A DNA stretch of 59,504 nt from Parageobacillus caldoxylosilyticus NBRC 107762 (GTDB lineage Bacteria > Bacillota > Bacilli > Bacillales > Anoxybacillaceae): the NCBI RefSeq assembly GCF_000632715.1, contig NZ_BAWO01000033.1, positions 1 to 59,504 on the forward strand, given 5' to 3'. How positions within the stretch are numbered: position 1 is the stretch's first letter; every line of letters begins with the position of its first letter. The notes beneath the pieces were generated by a model, which saw only the letters and a program-made list of their open reading frames with translations, did no database searches and had not been told where the DNA came from. The translations under genes and the position numbers were made by a program. Below are positions 14,457 to 24,931 of this stretch, piece by piece.

Positions 14457-17219
14457 TCAAAGCCATGTTTCGAGTTTTTGCAGCAGCCGATCCAGCGAAT
14501 CTTCGCAAATCCCCAGGGATGGCAGCGAGTTTAGGAAGTATTTTCCGTACGACGCGGTCGTGAGACGGCGGTCAAAGACAAAGACCGCCCCTTTATCCTT
14601 TTCCGTGCGGATAAGCCTGCCGAATCCTTGTTTAAAACGAAGAATCGCTTCCGGGAGAGATAATTCATAAAAAGGATCTCCGCCTACGGCGCGAATGTGC
14701 TCGCTTTTTGCCTCCATCACCGGATCGTCCGGAGGCGCAAACGGCAGGCGAACGATCACCACGATCGTCAGCTCGTCGCCCGGCAAGTCGACTCCTTCCC
14801 AGAAATTGCTTGTCCCAAATAAAATCGCATGATCGAACTGTTGAAACGTTCTTGTCAGCTTTGCTGCGCTCCCGCTTTGCACCCCTTGGGCAATGAGAAC
14901 AAAATCTTCATTCCTTTCCTCCATCTTCATCGCCGCTGCCGTTAATTTCAGCAATTCATAAGAGTTGAAAAGCACAAGCATTTTTCCTTTTATTTTCCTT
15001 GCAATTCTTCCTACCCCGTCCGCAACGGCTTCGGCATACTTTTCCAAGGCGGTGGAAGAAATGGCCGGCAAATCGGTCGGAATCATTAAAACCGCCTGTT
15101 CTTTATACGAGAAAGGAGACGGAATCGCGCGGCAAAGCGGATAAAAATCGCTGAGGCCAAGCCGCGATACCATATAGGCAAAACTGCCGTCGACCGTTAA
15201 CGTTGCAGACGTAAGCACAACGCTTTTTTTCACCATAAACAGGCGCTCGGCAAAAAATTCATCCAACTGAATAGGCTACGAATACAGGGCAGTGGCGTTT
15301 GCCGCCCCCTTTTCTTCCGCTTCGATCCAGCGCACCACCATCGGATCGTCGCTTTCAAGCAAATCGAACAATGTGTCAATCCGTTGCTGCAAAGCGGAAA
15401 CATCAGAAAAATACGAATAGGAGCTGGCTGGTTTGGGCGATGGCGTTTGTACATTGCATATCGACTGCAATCGCTTCGTTTTCTCCGCCAATTCCGCCAT
15501 ATGGCCGCGAATGCGCCAGCATAATTCTTTCACCGCGCTCCACTGCCGTCCGCCTTCCTTTTCCGGCGCAAAACGGTAACGACAGCGCCCCGATCTCGCT
15601 GTTTTTCTTTCTAGAGCATAACGGCGCAGCAGGCGGAACAATTCATCGCATTCAAACTGCATCTCCTGCAAAAGATGCTCGCAGCGCAAAAACGCATCTT
15701 CTGCATGCCAATGCTGCTCTGCAAACAGCTTCATTAATTTGGCCAATGAACCATTTTCACCCGCTTTTCCAATTTTCGTCAACAACAGCCGGATGGAAAC
15801 ATAGTCGACCTGCTGTCCGAAATAATGCGACGCCACTTCCTCTAAATGATGCGCTTCATCAATGATCATATGGTCATGCGCCGGAAGAAGCGGAGTGGAA
15901 GAAATGAGATCATGCAATAAAAACGCATGATTGGTGATCACGATATGAGCTTCTTCCGCACGCTGTTTTGCCCGCAAAAAGAAATTATATTTACTGGCGC
16001 TGTCCTCGTCATCGATGCATAAAGACGGCCAAAACAAGCGCGCGCCGGATGAGATATTCAGTTCATCTATATCCCCTGTCTCTGTTTGCATCAACCAAAC
16101 AAGCAGCTGACATTTCAATAACACCATATCATACGTTGGATGAGGTTCGCGCAAAAAGGCAATAAACTTATCGACGGAAAGGTAGTTGCGCTTTCCCTTC
16201 AGCACCGCGACGCGCAGCGGAAAGGGAACGATCTTGTTCAAAAGCGGAATATCCCGCTCCAAAAGCTGCTGCTGCAGCTGCAGCGTATGGGTGCTAATAA
16301 CGACCCGCTTTTGCTGCTCGTAGGCAAAAAAAGCGCTCGGAATTAAATAAGCGAGCGATTTGCCAATTCCGGTGCCCGCTTCAATTAAAGCGTGCTGGGG
16401 GGCATCCAGCGCTTCATAAACAAGCTTCATCATCTCCCATTGCCCGTCCCGCTTTTCATAATGATCGAGCGGGAGCCATTGCGGACCGGCATAAAACGCG
16501 GTAAAAGACGCCGGCGGATGGGAATCTTTGTCTTTTTCCGGCATGGGCTCAGGTTTTTTTAGCGCAATGCCGCGGTAAAATATATGTGGCGGTTCGTTTG
16601 CTAACGTTGTCATCTTTTCCATAATGATACCATCGAGCAACGAATGCAAATCGCTTTTCAAATAAGGGGACAAGCGCTTTAGCTGCTGCAGCGTCATGAG
16701 CGGAAGCTGGTGCAGACGATCGAACAGCTTTAGCAGCAGCTTTGCTGTTACTTCGGCATCGCTGTCCGCTTGATGGGGATGATCATGAGTAATATCGAGC
16801 AGTTTGGCCAAATCGCCTAATTTATAGCTCTCTGCTGTCGGCAGCACAATGCGGGCCAATTCCACCGTATCAATGGTTGGACCGGTAAAGAGCGGCAAGC
16901 CCGCCATTTGCAGCTCTTCTTGTAAAAAAGGCAAATCAAAAGAAACGTTATGGGCAACAAAATAAGACTGCTGCAGCATATCGACTATTTCCGCCGCTTT
17001 TTCGGCAAAGCTTGGCGCGTTTTCCACCATTTGTTCGTTAATATTTGTTAATTGTTGAACAAATGGAGGGATTGTCCGGTCGGGATTAAAAAAGCTAGAG
17101 AAACGGTTGACAATTTTTCCGTTTTCGACCACAACCATCCCAAGCTGAATAATGCGGTCTCCTTTTTTGGGGACATTCCCAGTTGTTTCTAAATCAATAA
17201 CAACAAAACGTGCATTCAT
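14457..17219 (-). pseudogene. dinG: dinG (exonuclease-helicase), interrupted by one in-frame TAG
   Basis: The frame runs 921 codons without a shift and is broken only by TAG at 15278-15276, between residues reading TALYS and PIQLDEFF. The N-terminal part (647 residues) holds a DEDDh exonuclease (DLETTG, HNVSFD, HQADSDAE) and helicase motifs I (EAGTGIGKS) and II (DEAH). The C-terminal part (about 270 residues) holds motifs III-VI (TSATLTV, GTSNFWEGVDLPG, QGFGRLIR). Both halves look well conserved, so the stop is recent or a base-call error. A CAG-to-TAG change is the simplest origin, because Gln would precede PIQ. DinG acts on single-stranded DNA ends in repair. Confidence 0.88.
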
Positions 17220-17252
17220 GTTATGTGGTCACCTCAAAATCAACGGCCTAAC

Positions 17253-17289
17253 GAAAGGGGCTTTTCCGTATTTCGAAATAGCCCCTTTC
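17253..17289 (-). terminator. Hairpin after panD
   Basis: Arms GAAAGGGGCT and AGCCCCTTTC, 13 bp after the panD stop; the T run on the minus strand is weak. Confidence 0.55.
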
Positions 17290-17301
17290 CCTTGCTTTAT
17301 T

Positions 17302-17685
17302 TTATAAAACCGTATGCGCCGGCTCTTCGACAATAAGCTGCTGGATACGGTTATTCTCGTCCATAATGGCGATTTTCGGACGGTGCTGGGCGATTTTCTC
17401 CTCCGGAATCATGACATAAGAAATGACAATAATGATGTCCCCCTTTTGCACGAGGCGCGCGGCTGCCCCGTTCAAACAAAATACCCCGCTGCCCCGCTCG
17501 CCGGGAATAATATACGTTTCAAAACGCGCACCATTATTATTGTTGACGATTTGCACTTTTTCATTAGCAACCATGCCGACGGCGTCTAAAATATCGGCGT
17601 CGATCGTAATGCTGCCAACATAATTTAAATTGGCTTCTGTCACACGGGCACGATGAATTTTCGCGTTCATTAATGTGCGGAACAT
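17302..17685 (-). CDS. panD: Aspartate 1-decarboxylase proenzyme
   Basis: A 127-residue pyruvoyl enzyme that makes beta-alanine from aspartate for pantothenate. The self-cleavage site Gly24-Ser25 is seen in NYVGSITID; Ser25 becomes the pyruvoyl group. Lys9 in [10 protein letters not shown] and Tyr58 in the [13 protein letters not shown] segment are further active-site residues of the family. The ATG at 17685 has AGGAGG 8 nt upstream; a TTG two codons earlier is less likely. It is the last gene of panB-panC-panD. Confidence 0.96.
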   Translation of the reverse strand: MFRTLMNAKIHRARVTEANLNYVGSITIDADILDAVGMVANEKVQIVNNNNGARFETYIIPGERGSGVFCLNGAAARLVQKGDIIIVISYVMIPEEKIAQHRPKIAIMDENNRIQQLIVEEPAHTVL

Positions 17686-17712
17686 AAACAATCCCTCCTT
17701 AGAAACCGGCTG

Positions 17713-18561
17713 TTACGCTATATCTAAGATAATGTTGTCGATCAGACGTGCATTTGCAAAACGGACCGCCACCGCAATGATCACTTTTCCAGCGAGCGTT
17801 TCGAGCGGTTTTAAGTCCGGATAAGAATAAATTTCCGCATAATCAATTTCACCGTGAGTATGGGTTTGAATATATTGTTTTACTAGCGCACAAACTGCCT
17901 CTGCGTTTCTTTCCCCGTTTTCGACAGCCGCTTTTGCCTGCAGCAGCGCTTTGTATAATGCTGGCGCCTCTTTTCGCTCCTCCGGCGATAAATAAACATT
18001 GCGGGAACTTTTGGCAAGACCGTCTTCCTCGCGAACGGTCGGCACCGCCACTAATTGAATCGGAAAATGAAAATCGCGAATCAACCCGTCCACCACCGCC
18101 ACTTGCTGGGCATCTTTCAAACCAAAATAAGCGCGGTCCGGCATCACAATGTGAAACAGCTTGGTTAACACGGTAGCCACTCCGTCAAAATGGCCTGGCC
18201 GCGATTTGCCGCAAAGGACATCGACACGCTCTTTGACGACTACTTGCACGCTTAACGGGTGCGGATACATTTCCTTGACATCTGGAGAAAAGAAAACATC
18301 GACGCCATGTTCTTTGGCAATGCGCTGATCGCGTTCGAGATCGCGCGGATAGCGCTCAAAATCTTCATTTGGTCCAAACTGCAATGGATTGACAAACACG
18401 CTTAAAGCAACGATGTCATTTTCCTCACGCGCTTTTTTGATTAAAGCGACATGGCCTTCGTGCAAATAGCCCATCGTCGGGACAAAGCCGATCGTTTTTC
18501 CTTCGCGTCGGTATTGCTGCATGGCTGTTTGCATATCTTTTATCTTCGTTATCACCATCAT
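17713..18561 (-). CDS. panC: Pantothenate synthetase
   Basis: A 282-residue ligase that joins pantoate and beta-alanine with ATP. Signature motifs are [10 protein letters not shown] (HxGH nucleotide-binding site), [18 protein letters not shown] and the KMSKS-like AKSSRN. The ATG at 18561 overlaps the panB stop as ATGA and has GGAGG 9 nt upstream inside panB, so translation is coupled. Operon position and length match B. subtilis. Confidence 0.95.
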   Translation of the reverse strand: MMVITKIKDMQTAMQQYRREGKTIGFVPTMGYLHEGHVALIKKAREENDIVALSVFVNPLQFGPNEDFERYPRDLERDQRIAKEHGVDVFFSPDVKEMYPHPLSVQVVVKERVDVLCGKSRPGHFDGVATVLTKLFHIVMPDRAYFGLKDAQQVAVVDGLIRDFHFPIQLVAVPTVREEDGLAKSSRNVYLSPEERKEAPALYKALLQAKAAVENGERNAEAVCALVKQYIQTHTHGEIDYAEIYSYPDLKPLETLAGKVIIAVAVRFANARLIDNIILDIA

Positions 18562-19400
18562 GATTGTTTTCCTCCATAAAGCGCAGTCCACTCTTCTTCT
18601 TTCATCATAAACATATGGCTCGGCTCCGGAAACTGGCGCAGTTTGACGTCAGCGACGTAATTGGCAAGCGCGTGGGTAATCGCTTCTTGAATATTGGCGT
18701 ATTTTTTCACAAATTTCGGAACCCGATCCACTCCATAACCGAGAATATCATGATAGACGAGCACTTGGCCATCGACTTCATCGCCGGCGCCGATGCCAAT
18801 GACTGGTATTTCCAGCTCTTTCGTAACGGCGGCGGCGATTTGCTTTGGCACACATTCCAATACGAGCGCAATCGCGCCAGCCTGTTCGCAAAGCTTGGCA
18901 TCATCGATTAATTTTTTCGCGCTTTCCGCATCTTTTCCTTGCACTTTATAACCGCCGAGAACCCCAACAGACTGCGGCGTCAGACCAAGATGGGCGACGA
19001 CCGGAACTCCCGCCTGTGTCAAGGCGCGAATCACCTGAACGACATCGTCCGCACCTTCGACCTTCACGGCGTTCGCCCCGGATTGCTGCATAATCCGCTG
19101 TGCGTTGCGGAGCGCTTCTTCTTTTGATAAATGGTAGGACATAAACGGCATATCGGTGACAATAAACGTATTCGGCGCGCCGCGGCGGACCGCTTTCGTA
19201 TGGTGAATCATATCTTCGACGGTAACTGGAATCGTCGAATCATATCCTAAAACGACCATGCCGAGCGAATCGCCAACCAAAATCATATCCACCCCCGCCG
19301 CTTCCGCCAGTTTCGCCGACGGAAAATCATAGGCGGTTACCATGACAATCGGCTCATTCGTTTTTTTCATTTTCAGAAAGTCCGTTTTCGTTTTCACCAC
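18558..19400 (-). CDS. panB: Ketopantoate hydroxymethyltransferase
   Basis: A 280-residue TIM-barrel enzyme that transfers a one-carbon unit from methylene-tetrahydrofolate to ketoisovalerate, the first step to pantothenate. Motifs are [24 protein letters not shown] (magnesium-binding Asp) and [12 protein letters not shown]. The GTG start at 19400 has GGAGG 6 nt upstream. It is the first gene of panBCD and follows a leader of about 220 nt with a terminator, so attenuation is likely. Confidence 0.96.
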   Translation of the reverse strand: MVKTKTDFLKMKKTNEPIVMVTAYDFPSAKLAEAAGVDMILVGDSLGMVVLGYDSTIPVTVEDMIHHTKAVRRGAPNTFIVTDMPFMSYHLSKEEALRNAQRIMQQSGANAVKVEGADDVVQVIRALTQAGVPVVAHLGLTPQSVGVLGGYKVQGKDAESAKKLIDDAKLCEQAGAIALVLECVPKQIAAAVTKELEIPVIGIGAGDEVDGQVLVYHDILGYGVDRVPKFVKKYANIQEAITHALANYVADVKLRQFPEPSHMFMMKEEEWTALYGGKQS

Positions 19401-19629
19401 TTATTCCCTCCTCTTTTTTTTGCAGAGGAGATGAATCGACCGAACAAAAAAGCCTTCTTTCTCTACCTTGAGAAAGAAGGACGTTCTTGACCATCATCGG
19501 CTGAGTTCACCCCTCTGTCCCAGTCCTTCTAAGGATCAAGGCAGATCGCATTTTTTGTTGTTTCCCTTGATGCACGGTGCAGTTCTTTCGCGAAAGATAC
19601 TGCCCTTTTCCTTGTTCGTTTGTATTTTA
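19401..19629 (-). promoter_or_regulatory. Structured leader of panBCD, probable terminator/antiterminator switch
   Basis: Three elements are seen on the minus strand. First is a hairpin at 19603-19579 with arms GCAGT and CTGC around TCTTTCGCGAAAGA and unpaired A residues. Second is an 8-bp helix AGAAGGAC (19530-19523) with GTCCTTCT (19482-19475), enclosing 40 nt. Third is a strong terminator at 19480-19446 whose 5' arm shares bases with the second helix, so the two exclude each other. The promoter is an extended -10 at 19632-19624. A pan RNA motif with bulged A residues is described upstream of pantothenate genes; the first hairpin may be one, but I cannot align it. Confidence 0.65.
19446..19480 (-). 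terminator. Attenuator terminator in the panB leader
   Basis: Stem CCTTCTTTCTC/GAGAAAGAAGG with a 6-nt loop, then C and six T on the minus strand, 46 bp before the panB start. Confidence 0.85.
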
Positions 19630-19632
19630 ACA
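19624..19632 (-). promoter_or_regulatory. Promoter of panBCD
   Basis: On the minus strand TGTTAAAAT is an extended -10, 30 bp after the birA stop. No good -35 was found. Confidence 0.5.
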
Positions 19633-19661
19633 AAATTGTCACAAGTTTTCTAGACGGTATT

Positions 19662-20651
19662 TTATAATTGAATATCCGCTGAATGAATATAATGAATATG
19701 TTTGTCCTCATCCTCAAGCATCAACAGCCCCTCGTCGGTGATGCCAAGAGCGGTTCCTTTTATGGAGCCGTTTAACGTGTGCGCCGTAATTTTTTTACCA
19801 ATGCTGACGGCATACCCTTCCCATAACAGCTTAATCGGACGGAATCCATGCTGCAAATATTGGTGGTACAGCCGCTCCAGCTGCAGCAAAATTTCCTGCA
19901 CGAGATGCGCGCGCTTGATCCGTTCGCCCTTTTCCATGGCAAGCGATGTCGCGACGGTGCGAATGTCTTCCGGAAACTGCTCGATCGTTTGGTTGACGTT
20001 CACGCCGATGCCGATAATGACGGAATGAACGCGGTCCGGATCAGCCTGCAGCTCCGTTAAAATGCCGACACACTTTTTTCCGTTCAATAAAATATCGTTC
20101 GGCCATTTAATATCGGGCACGAGACCGGTTACTTGCTGAATCGCCTGGCAGACCGCCACCGCTGTTAACAACGTCAGCTGCGGCGCCTTTTGCGGCGGAA
20201 TTGGCGGGCGCAAAATGAGGCTCATCCAGATGCCCGTCCCTTTTGGCGAAAACCATTTGCGGTCCATGCGGCCGCGCCCTGCTGTCTGCTGCTCAGCAAT
20301 GACGAGCGTTCCTTCTTTCGCCCCATCATAGGCAAGCCTCAAGGCGATTTTTTGCGTGGAATCGACTTCTTCCACAAAATGAACGAAATGACCAAACGTT
20401 TTCGTCTTGAGGCCGAGCTGAATTTCATTGGCGGTCACTTTATCGGGAGTGCTGACGATCCGGTAGCCGAGACGGCGCACCGCCTCGAGTTCAAACCCTT
20501 CTTTGCGCAGCTCTTCAATATGCTTCCACACAGCGGCGCGCGAACAGCCAAGTATTTCGCTGATTTTTTGCCCGGAAATAAAATCGCCGTTCGCTTCCGC
20601 AAATAGCTCTAACAATTTTTTTCTTGTATCCGATTGCGATCCATGAGCCAT
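19662..20651 (-). CDS. birA: BirA, biotin-protein ligase and biotin repressor
   Basis: A 329-residue bifunctional protein. The N-terminal winged helix-turn-helix (SGQKISEILGCSRAAVWKHIEELR, residues about 24-48) binds biotin operators. The central ligase domain has the adenylate-binding GRGRMDRKW loop and KWPNDILLNGKKCVGIL. An SH3-like C-terminal domain follows. It attaches biotin to acetyl-CoA and pyruvate carboxylases. The start lies 43 bp inside the end of cca, so the genes are co-transcribed. I saw no BirA operator in the panB promoter just downstream. Confidence 0.95.
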   Translation of the reverse strand: MAHGSQSDTRKKLLELFAEANGDFISGQKISEILGCSRAAVWKHIEELRKEGFELEAVRRLGYRIVSTPDKVTANEIQLGLKTKTFGHFVHFVEEVDSTQKIALRLAYDGAKEGTLVIAEQQTAGRGRMDRKWFSPKGTGIWMSLILRPPIPPQKAPQLTLLTAVAVCQAIQQVTGLVPDIKWPNDILLNGKKCVGILTELQADPDRVHSVIIGIGVNVNQTIEQFPEDIRTVATSLAMEKGERIKRAHLVQEILLQLERLYHQYLQHGFRPIKLLWEGYAVSIGKKITAHTLNGSIKGTALGITDEGLLMLEDEDKHIHYIHSADIQL

Positions 20652-21823
20652 TCGTAAATCCGCTCCTTATGATTATCTACTTCTCCATGAATCACGGCGT
20701 GCTCAATTGCGGCGAGCATTTCTTTTACCCAAGGGCCGCCCGGTTTTTCGAACCATTCCATCAAATCCTTTCCGCTTACAGCCAGCTCATTTTTTGTTTT
20801 AATCGGAAGGGCAGCAAACATCTCGTTTAATATTTGGCGATGCTTTTCGACCGGTTCTCCGCTTATCACCGAACGAACCGTTTCCGCGGAAATGGCGTGT
20901 TCCAATCCAAAAACAAATAACCGCTCTTTCGTCCAGTCGCCAAATGAACGGATCGTCTGCAAAATCAAGAGCACTGCCTTCACTTCTTTAATCAGCCGAT
21001 TCGGCAATTTCCAGGCACGCAAAAAGGCATCGGCATCGCCGATATGAAGCGCTTGGCACAACAGCCCCCAGCGCTGTCCGCGCGAGTCAAGCAGGTTCCA
21101 GTCGTAGCCGGCCGCTTCCTTTAGTTCACGCTCCTTATCGTGAAGCTGAGGCAAGTAGGAAAACAGACCCGTTTCCACCAGCAGGGATAAGCCGCGGCTG
21201 GCAAACGGCCCCTCGAGCAGCTTTTCAAATTCCATCGTCATCCGCTCTACCGAAATATGAGAAAGCAGTGAGGCGTTTTCGACAATCGCCCGCCTTGTTT
21301 CTTCGGCAAGAGAAAAGCCGAGCTGGCTGACAAAGCGGATCGCCCGCATCATTCGTAAAGCGTCTTCGGAAAAGCGCTGCTTTGCTTCACCAACGGTGCA
21401 AATGACCTGCTTTTTTATGGCATCTTGCCCGCCGAACGGATCGATCAGCTTTTCTTCTTCGTCCATGGCGATCGCATTCATCGTAAAATCACGGCGCTTT
21501 AAATCTTCATAAAGAGAACGGACGAATGTCACTGATTCCGGCCGGCGGTGGTCTTCATAGTCGCCGTCCGTGCGGAACGTAGTCACTTCATACGGAGTCC
21601 CTCCGCAAATAACGACGACGGTGCCATGCTGCGAACCGATATCAATCGTTTTCGGAAACAATTTCATGACTTCATGCGGCAGCGCGCTTGTCGCGATATC
21701 GATATCGCCAATTTTCCGCCCGAGCAAAAGGTCGCGCACCGCCCCACCGACAAAATACGCTTCATACCCGTGCTGTTTTAGCTGGCGAATGATGCCAAGC
21801 GCTTTTTGAAAAGGTTCTTTCAT
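20609..21823 (-). CDS. cca: CCA-adding tRNA nucleotidyltransferase
   Basis: A 404-residue class II enzyme that builds or repairs the 3' CCA of tRNA, the same length as the well-studied G. stearothermophilus enzyme. The nucleotidyltransferase head carries GGAVRDLLLGRKIGDIDIAT with the two catalytic Asp, and the nucleotide-selecting RRDFTMNA segment. The neck motif EDALRMMRAIRF follows, then a helical tail. The ATG at 21823 has GAGGTG 5 nt upstream. It is the third gene of bshB1-bshA-cca-birA, with a 4-bp gap after bshA. Confidence 0.96.
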   Translation of the reverse strand: MKEPFQKALGIIRQLKQHGYEAYFVGGAVRDLLLGRKIGDIDIATSALPHEVMKLFPKTIDIGSQHGTVVVICGGTPYEVTTFRTDGDYEDHRRPESVTFVRSLYEDLKRRDFTMNAIAMDEEEKLIDPFGGQDAIKKQVICTVGEAKQRFSEDALRMMRAIRFVSQLGFSLAEETRRAIVENASLLSHISVERMTMEFEKLLEGPFASRGLSLLVETGLFSYLPQLHDKERELKEAAGYDWNLLDSRGQRWGLLCQALHIGDADAFLRAWKLPNRLIKEVKAVLLILQTIRSFGDWTKERLFVFGLEHAISAETVRSVISGEPVEKHRQILNEMFAALPIKTKNELAVSGKDLMEWFEKPGGPWVKEMLAAIEHAVIHGEVDNHKERIYEWLMDRNRIQEKNC

Positions 21824-21827
21824 GGAC

Positions 21828-22955
21828 TCACCTCTTTGCGAGCGAAACATAAATATCTTCATACTGTTCGACAATTTCTCTGGAATGAAACTTTTTATAT
21901 ACGGTTTGGACTGCCTGTTTAGCCATATACATATGAAGATGTGGATCGGTTAAAATCCGCATTGCTTTCTCTGCTATTTCTTCGACATTGCCAAGTTCGC
22001 ATAAAAATCCTGTTTCCCCGTCTTCAATCACTTCCGGAATGCCGCCAATCGTTGTGCCGATGCACGGCACGCCGCAAGCCATTGCCTCGAGAAGGACGAG
22101 ACCAAAACTTTCTTTTTCCGACAATAGCAACATGACATCGCTGATCGAATACAGTTCATCAAGCTTGTCCTGCTTTCCTAAAAAGTGCACGTCTTCCTGA
22201 AGCCCAAGCTCCCTGACTAAGCGGCAAACGACCGGCATTTCCGGGCCATCGCCAACAAGCAAAAGCTTTGCCGGCAACTGTTTGCGAATAAGCGAGAACG
22301 CACGCACGACATCAGGGACCCGCTTCACTTTGCGAAAGTTGGATACATGAATGATCACTTTTTCATTTTCGCCAATTCCGTATTCCTTTTTTAAGTAGCT
22401 GACATCTTTGCGGCAATATACCCGTTCATCGACAAAATTATAGACGGTTTGGATCGGCTTTTGCACGTCAAGCAGCTCATACGTCTGCCGAACGAGCGCG
22501 TTAGAAACGGCGGTAACGACATCGGATTGTTCAATGCCGAATTTAATCATATCGCTCAGCGAAGGATCGTATCCTAAAATGGTAATATCCGTCCCATGCA
22601 ATGTCGTGACAATCTTTAATTTCCCCCCGACCATCTGCCGCGCGAGCACGGCGCAAACGGCGTGCGGGACGGCATAATGGGCATGCAGCACATCCAGCTG
22701 CTCGCGTTTCGCCACTGCAGCAATTTTGTTGGCAAGCGCTAAATCGTACGGCGGATATTGAAAAACGGAATATTGGTTGACGCTCACTTCATGATAATAA
22801 ATATTGCCGTATATTTTATTTAGGCGAAACGGCATGCTTGAAGAAATAAAGTGAATTTCATGGCCTTTTTCCGCCAGCAGTTTTCCCAACTCTGTGGCGA
22901 CAACGCCCGAACCCCCTACAGACGGGTAACAAACGATGCCTATTTTTAGCTTCAT
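21828..22955 (-). CDS. bshA: BshA, N-acetylglucosaminyl L-malate synthase (bacillithiol)
   Basis: A 375-residue GT4 glycosyltransferase that joins GlcNAc from UDP-GlcNAc to L-malate, the first bacillithiol step. The N-terminal GT-B half begins [23 protein letters not shown], and the C-terminal half has the sugar-nucleotide E-x7-E-type motif [19 protein letters not shown]. The ATG at 22955 has AGGAG 7 nt upstream, which is inside the last codons of bshB1. Coupling to bshB1, the next enzyme, supports the assignment. Confidence 0.94.
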   Translation of the reverse strand: MKLKIGIVCYPSVGGSGVVATELGKLLAEKGHEIHFISSSMPFRLNKIYGNIYYHEVSVNQYSVFQYPPYDLALANKIAAVAKREQLDVLHAHYAVPHAVCAVLARQMVGGKLKIVTTLHGTDITILGYDPSLSDMIKFGIEQSDVVTAVSNALVRQTYELLDVQKPIQTVYNFVDERVYCRKDVSYLKKEYGIGENEKVIIHVSNFRKVKRVPDVVRAFSLIRKQLPAKLLLVGDGPEMPVVCRLVRELGLQEDVHFLGKQDKLDELYSISDVMLLLSEKESFGLVLLEAMACGVPCIGTTIGGIPEVIEDGETGFLCELGNVEEIAEKAMRILTDPHLHMYMAKQAVQTVYKKFHSREIVEQYEDIYVSLAKR

Positions 22956-22957
22956 CG

Positions 22958-23662
22958 TCACACTCCTAGCAAATCATGAATATGAATTGGCTTTTTGGTG
23001 AAAAAGCCTTCAGCGAACATAACGCCGACTTCTTTCCCGAACAGGCGTTCGCGGCTTTCGATGGTTTCAATATAACCGTTTGTAAGCGGCGTATCAACCG
23101 AACCCGCTGTCTTTGTAAATTGGCTTTCATAAGCGCGCAAGCTGGCGATTTTTTTCTCGATCGTATCGCTAATGTCGATGACAAAATGCGGACGGTCCCA
23201 GGCGTTAATCATGTAATAATAGACAGAAGACACACGATGAGCCAGCAAACCCGGTTCCGCTTGGTAACGGCGGATGCCGGCGGAAAAAACTGCTTCTTCG
23301 ACAAGCCGGGCGCAATGTCCGTGGTCCGGGTGGCGATCCACCCAGTAAGGCGCAAACACTACAAGTGGACGATAGCGCCGGATGACAGTAACAATGTTTT
23401 TAATTGCTTCCTCGGTCGGATATAAACCACGGTCGGGGAGTCCAAGGTTGATTCTCGTGGCAACGCCTAAAATACGCGCGGCATTGTTCGCTTCCTGTTG
23501 CCGCCGTTCGACCGTGCCGTTGGACGACAATTCGGCAAGCGTTAAATCGCAAATGCCGATGCGGTAGCCTTTCTCCGCGTACTTCGCAATCGTTCCGCCC
23601 ATGCCGATTTCGACATCATCGGGATGGGCGCCAAACGCCAGTATATGCAGCTCCTCATTCAT
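22958..23662 (-). CDS. bshB1: BshB1, GlcNAc-malate deacetylase (bacillithiol)
   Basis: A 234-residue PIG-L/LmbE-type zinc hydrolase that removes the acetyl group from GlcNAc-malate. The zinc site is visible as AHPDDVE near residue 12 and the conserved RHPDHGH loop. The ATG at 23662 lies inside the end of mgsA (8-bp overlap), with AAAGGTG 6 nt upstream. Its product is the substrate for BshC, which is not in this window. Confidence 0.94.
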   Translation of the reverse strand: MNEELHILAFGAHPDDVEIGMGGTIAKYAEKGYRIGICDLTLAELSSNGTVERRQQEANNAARILGVATRINLGLPDRGLYPTEEAIKNIVTVIRRYRPLVVFAPYWVDRHPDHGHCARLVEEAVFSAGIRRYQAEPGLLAHRVSSVYYYMINAWDRPHFVIDISDTIEKKIASLRAYESQFTKTAGSVDTPLTNGYIETIESRERLFGKEVGVMFAEGFFTKKPIHIHDLLGV

Positions 23663-24074
23663 CGTCTTCACCTTTTCTGCCGCGGACAATATTGCGCCAC
23701 GCAAAATCGCCGCGTTCTAATCCTTTGATTAAAATTTCCGCCGTCCCCATATTCGTTGCCAGCGGTACAGAGTACACGTCGCATAAACGAATCAAGGCGC
23801 TCACATCCGGTTCGTGCGGCTGCGCCGTAAGCGGGTCGCGCAGAAAAATAACCATATCTATTTCATTGCGGGCAATCATTGCGCCGATTTCCTGGTCTCC
23901 TCCGTACGGACCAGATTGAAAGCGATGGATGTGCAGCCCGGTTGCTTCTTGAATGCGAAGGCCGGTTGTGCCGGTCGCATATAATTCATGCTGCGCCAAA
24001 ATCGGCTGATAGGCGGTTACGAATGCAATCATATCCTCTTTCTTTTTATCATGCGCGATTAATGCGATTTTCAC
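23655..24074 (-). CDS. mgsA: Methylglyoxal synthase
   Basis: A 139-residue enzyme that turns dihydroxyacetone phosphate into methylglyoxal and phosphate, a bypass that relieves sugar-phosphate stress. Motifs are ALIAHDKKK, the phosphate loop ATGTTG and [11 protein letters not shown] with the catalytic Asp, plus [14 protein letters not shown]. It starts with GTG at 24074 after GGGGGTG. It lies between dapB and bshB1 as in B. subtilis. Confidence 0.95.
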   Translation of the reverse strand: MKIALIAHDKKKEDMIAFVTAYQPILAQHELYATGTTGLRIQEATGLHIHRFQSGPYGGDQEIGAMIARNEIDMVIFLRDPLTAQPHEPDVSALIRLCDVYSVPLATNMGTAEILIKGLERGDFAWRNIVRGRKGEDDE

Positions 24075-24128
24075 GATAGCACCCCCGCTCGTTTTTGCTT
24101 ATTGTTTCTCGCTAGGCCTGCAGCAGCG

Positions 24129-24929
24129 CTACTCGATAATATGTTCTAACCCGTATACAAGCGTATGTAACTTCATCACCGTTTCGACAGACAACTTTAC
24201 GCCTGACATAAACGAACCTCGGTGAAAAGAATCGTGGCGAATCGTTAACGATTGGCCGTTGCCGCCGAAAATCACTTCCTGATGGGCGACCAATCCAGGC
24301 AGCCGGACGCTGTGGATCGGAATGCCATCATATGTTGCGCCGCGCGCCCCGGCAAGCGTTTCTTTTTCATCGGGGTGCCCTTGTTTTTTCGATGGACGCA
24401 CCGTGGAAATGAGCTGCGCTGTTTTCAATGCTGTTCCCGATGGAGCGTCTAATTTTTGATCGTGATGCAATTCAATGATTTCGACATCAGGAAAATATTT
24501 GGCTGCCATTTGCGCAAATTTCATCATTAGCACCGCGCCGACCGCAAAGTTAGGAGCAATGATCGCGCCAATTTCTTTTTCTTCCGCCAATGCAGTCAGC
24601 CGTTTAATATCTTCATCCGTAAAGCCGGTCGTGCCGACAACCGGACGGACTCCGTAGTGAAGCGCGATTTCCGCATGTTTTTTTCCTGCTTCCGGTGTCG
24701 TTAAATCGATGAGCACATCCGGTCTGACTTCCTCAAAACATCGGGCCGCATCGGTGTAAATCGGAGCGTGGATGCCGAAAAACCCTTCGATGTCCGCTAA
24801 GTCTCCGCCGTCATTTTTCCGGTCAATGACGCCGACAAGTTGAAAATGCTCGGTCTTTTGTACAAGCAAAACGGCTTCACGCCCCATGCGGCCGCGCGGG
24901 CCAGCAATGGCAATGCGAATCGTTTCCAT
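24129..24929 (-). CDS. dapB: 4-hydroxy-tetrahydrodipicolinate reductase
   Basis: A 266-residue NAD(P)H enzyme of lysine and cell-wall diaminopimelate synthesis, which also feeds spore dipicolinate. The nucleotide-binding [11 protein letters not shown] is at the N-terminus, DLTTPE follows, and the catalytic [16 protein letters not shown] segment is in the substrate domain. The ATG at 24929 follows GGAGGAGAAATAG and lies 2 bp beyond the ypjD stop, so the two are coupled. Confidence 0.95.
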   Translation of the reverse strand: METIRIAIAGPRGRMGREAVLLVQKTEHFQLVGVIDRKNDGGDLADIEGFFGIHAPIYTDAARCFEEVRPDVLIDLTTPEAGKKHAEIALHYGVRPVVGTTGFTDEDIKRLTALAEEKEIGAIIAPNFAVGAVLMMKFAQMAAKYFPDVEIIELHHDQKLDAPSGTALKTAQLISTVRPSKKQGHPDEKETLAGARGATYDGIPIHSVRLPGLVAHQEVIFGGNGQSLTIRHDSFHRGSFMSGVKLSVETVMKLHTLVYGLEHIIE

Positions 24930-24931
24930 GA

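Noticed and set aside
19491-19530. Plus-strand GGCTGAG and ACCCC reminiscent of a TPP riboswitch
   Set aside because: The second half of the TPP consensus is missing, and the plus strand has no gene downstream; the region belongs to the minus-strand panB leader.
19605-19650. A BirA operator at the panB promoter
   Set aside because: TTGTT and AACAA occur but the full inverted TTGTTAAC/GTTAACAA pattern is absent.
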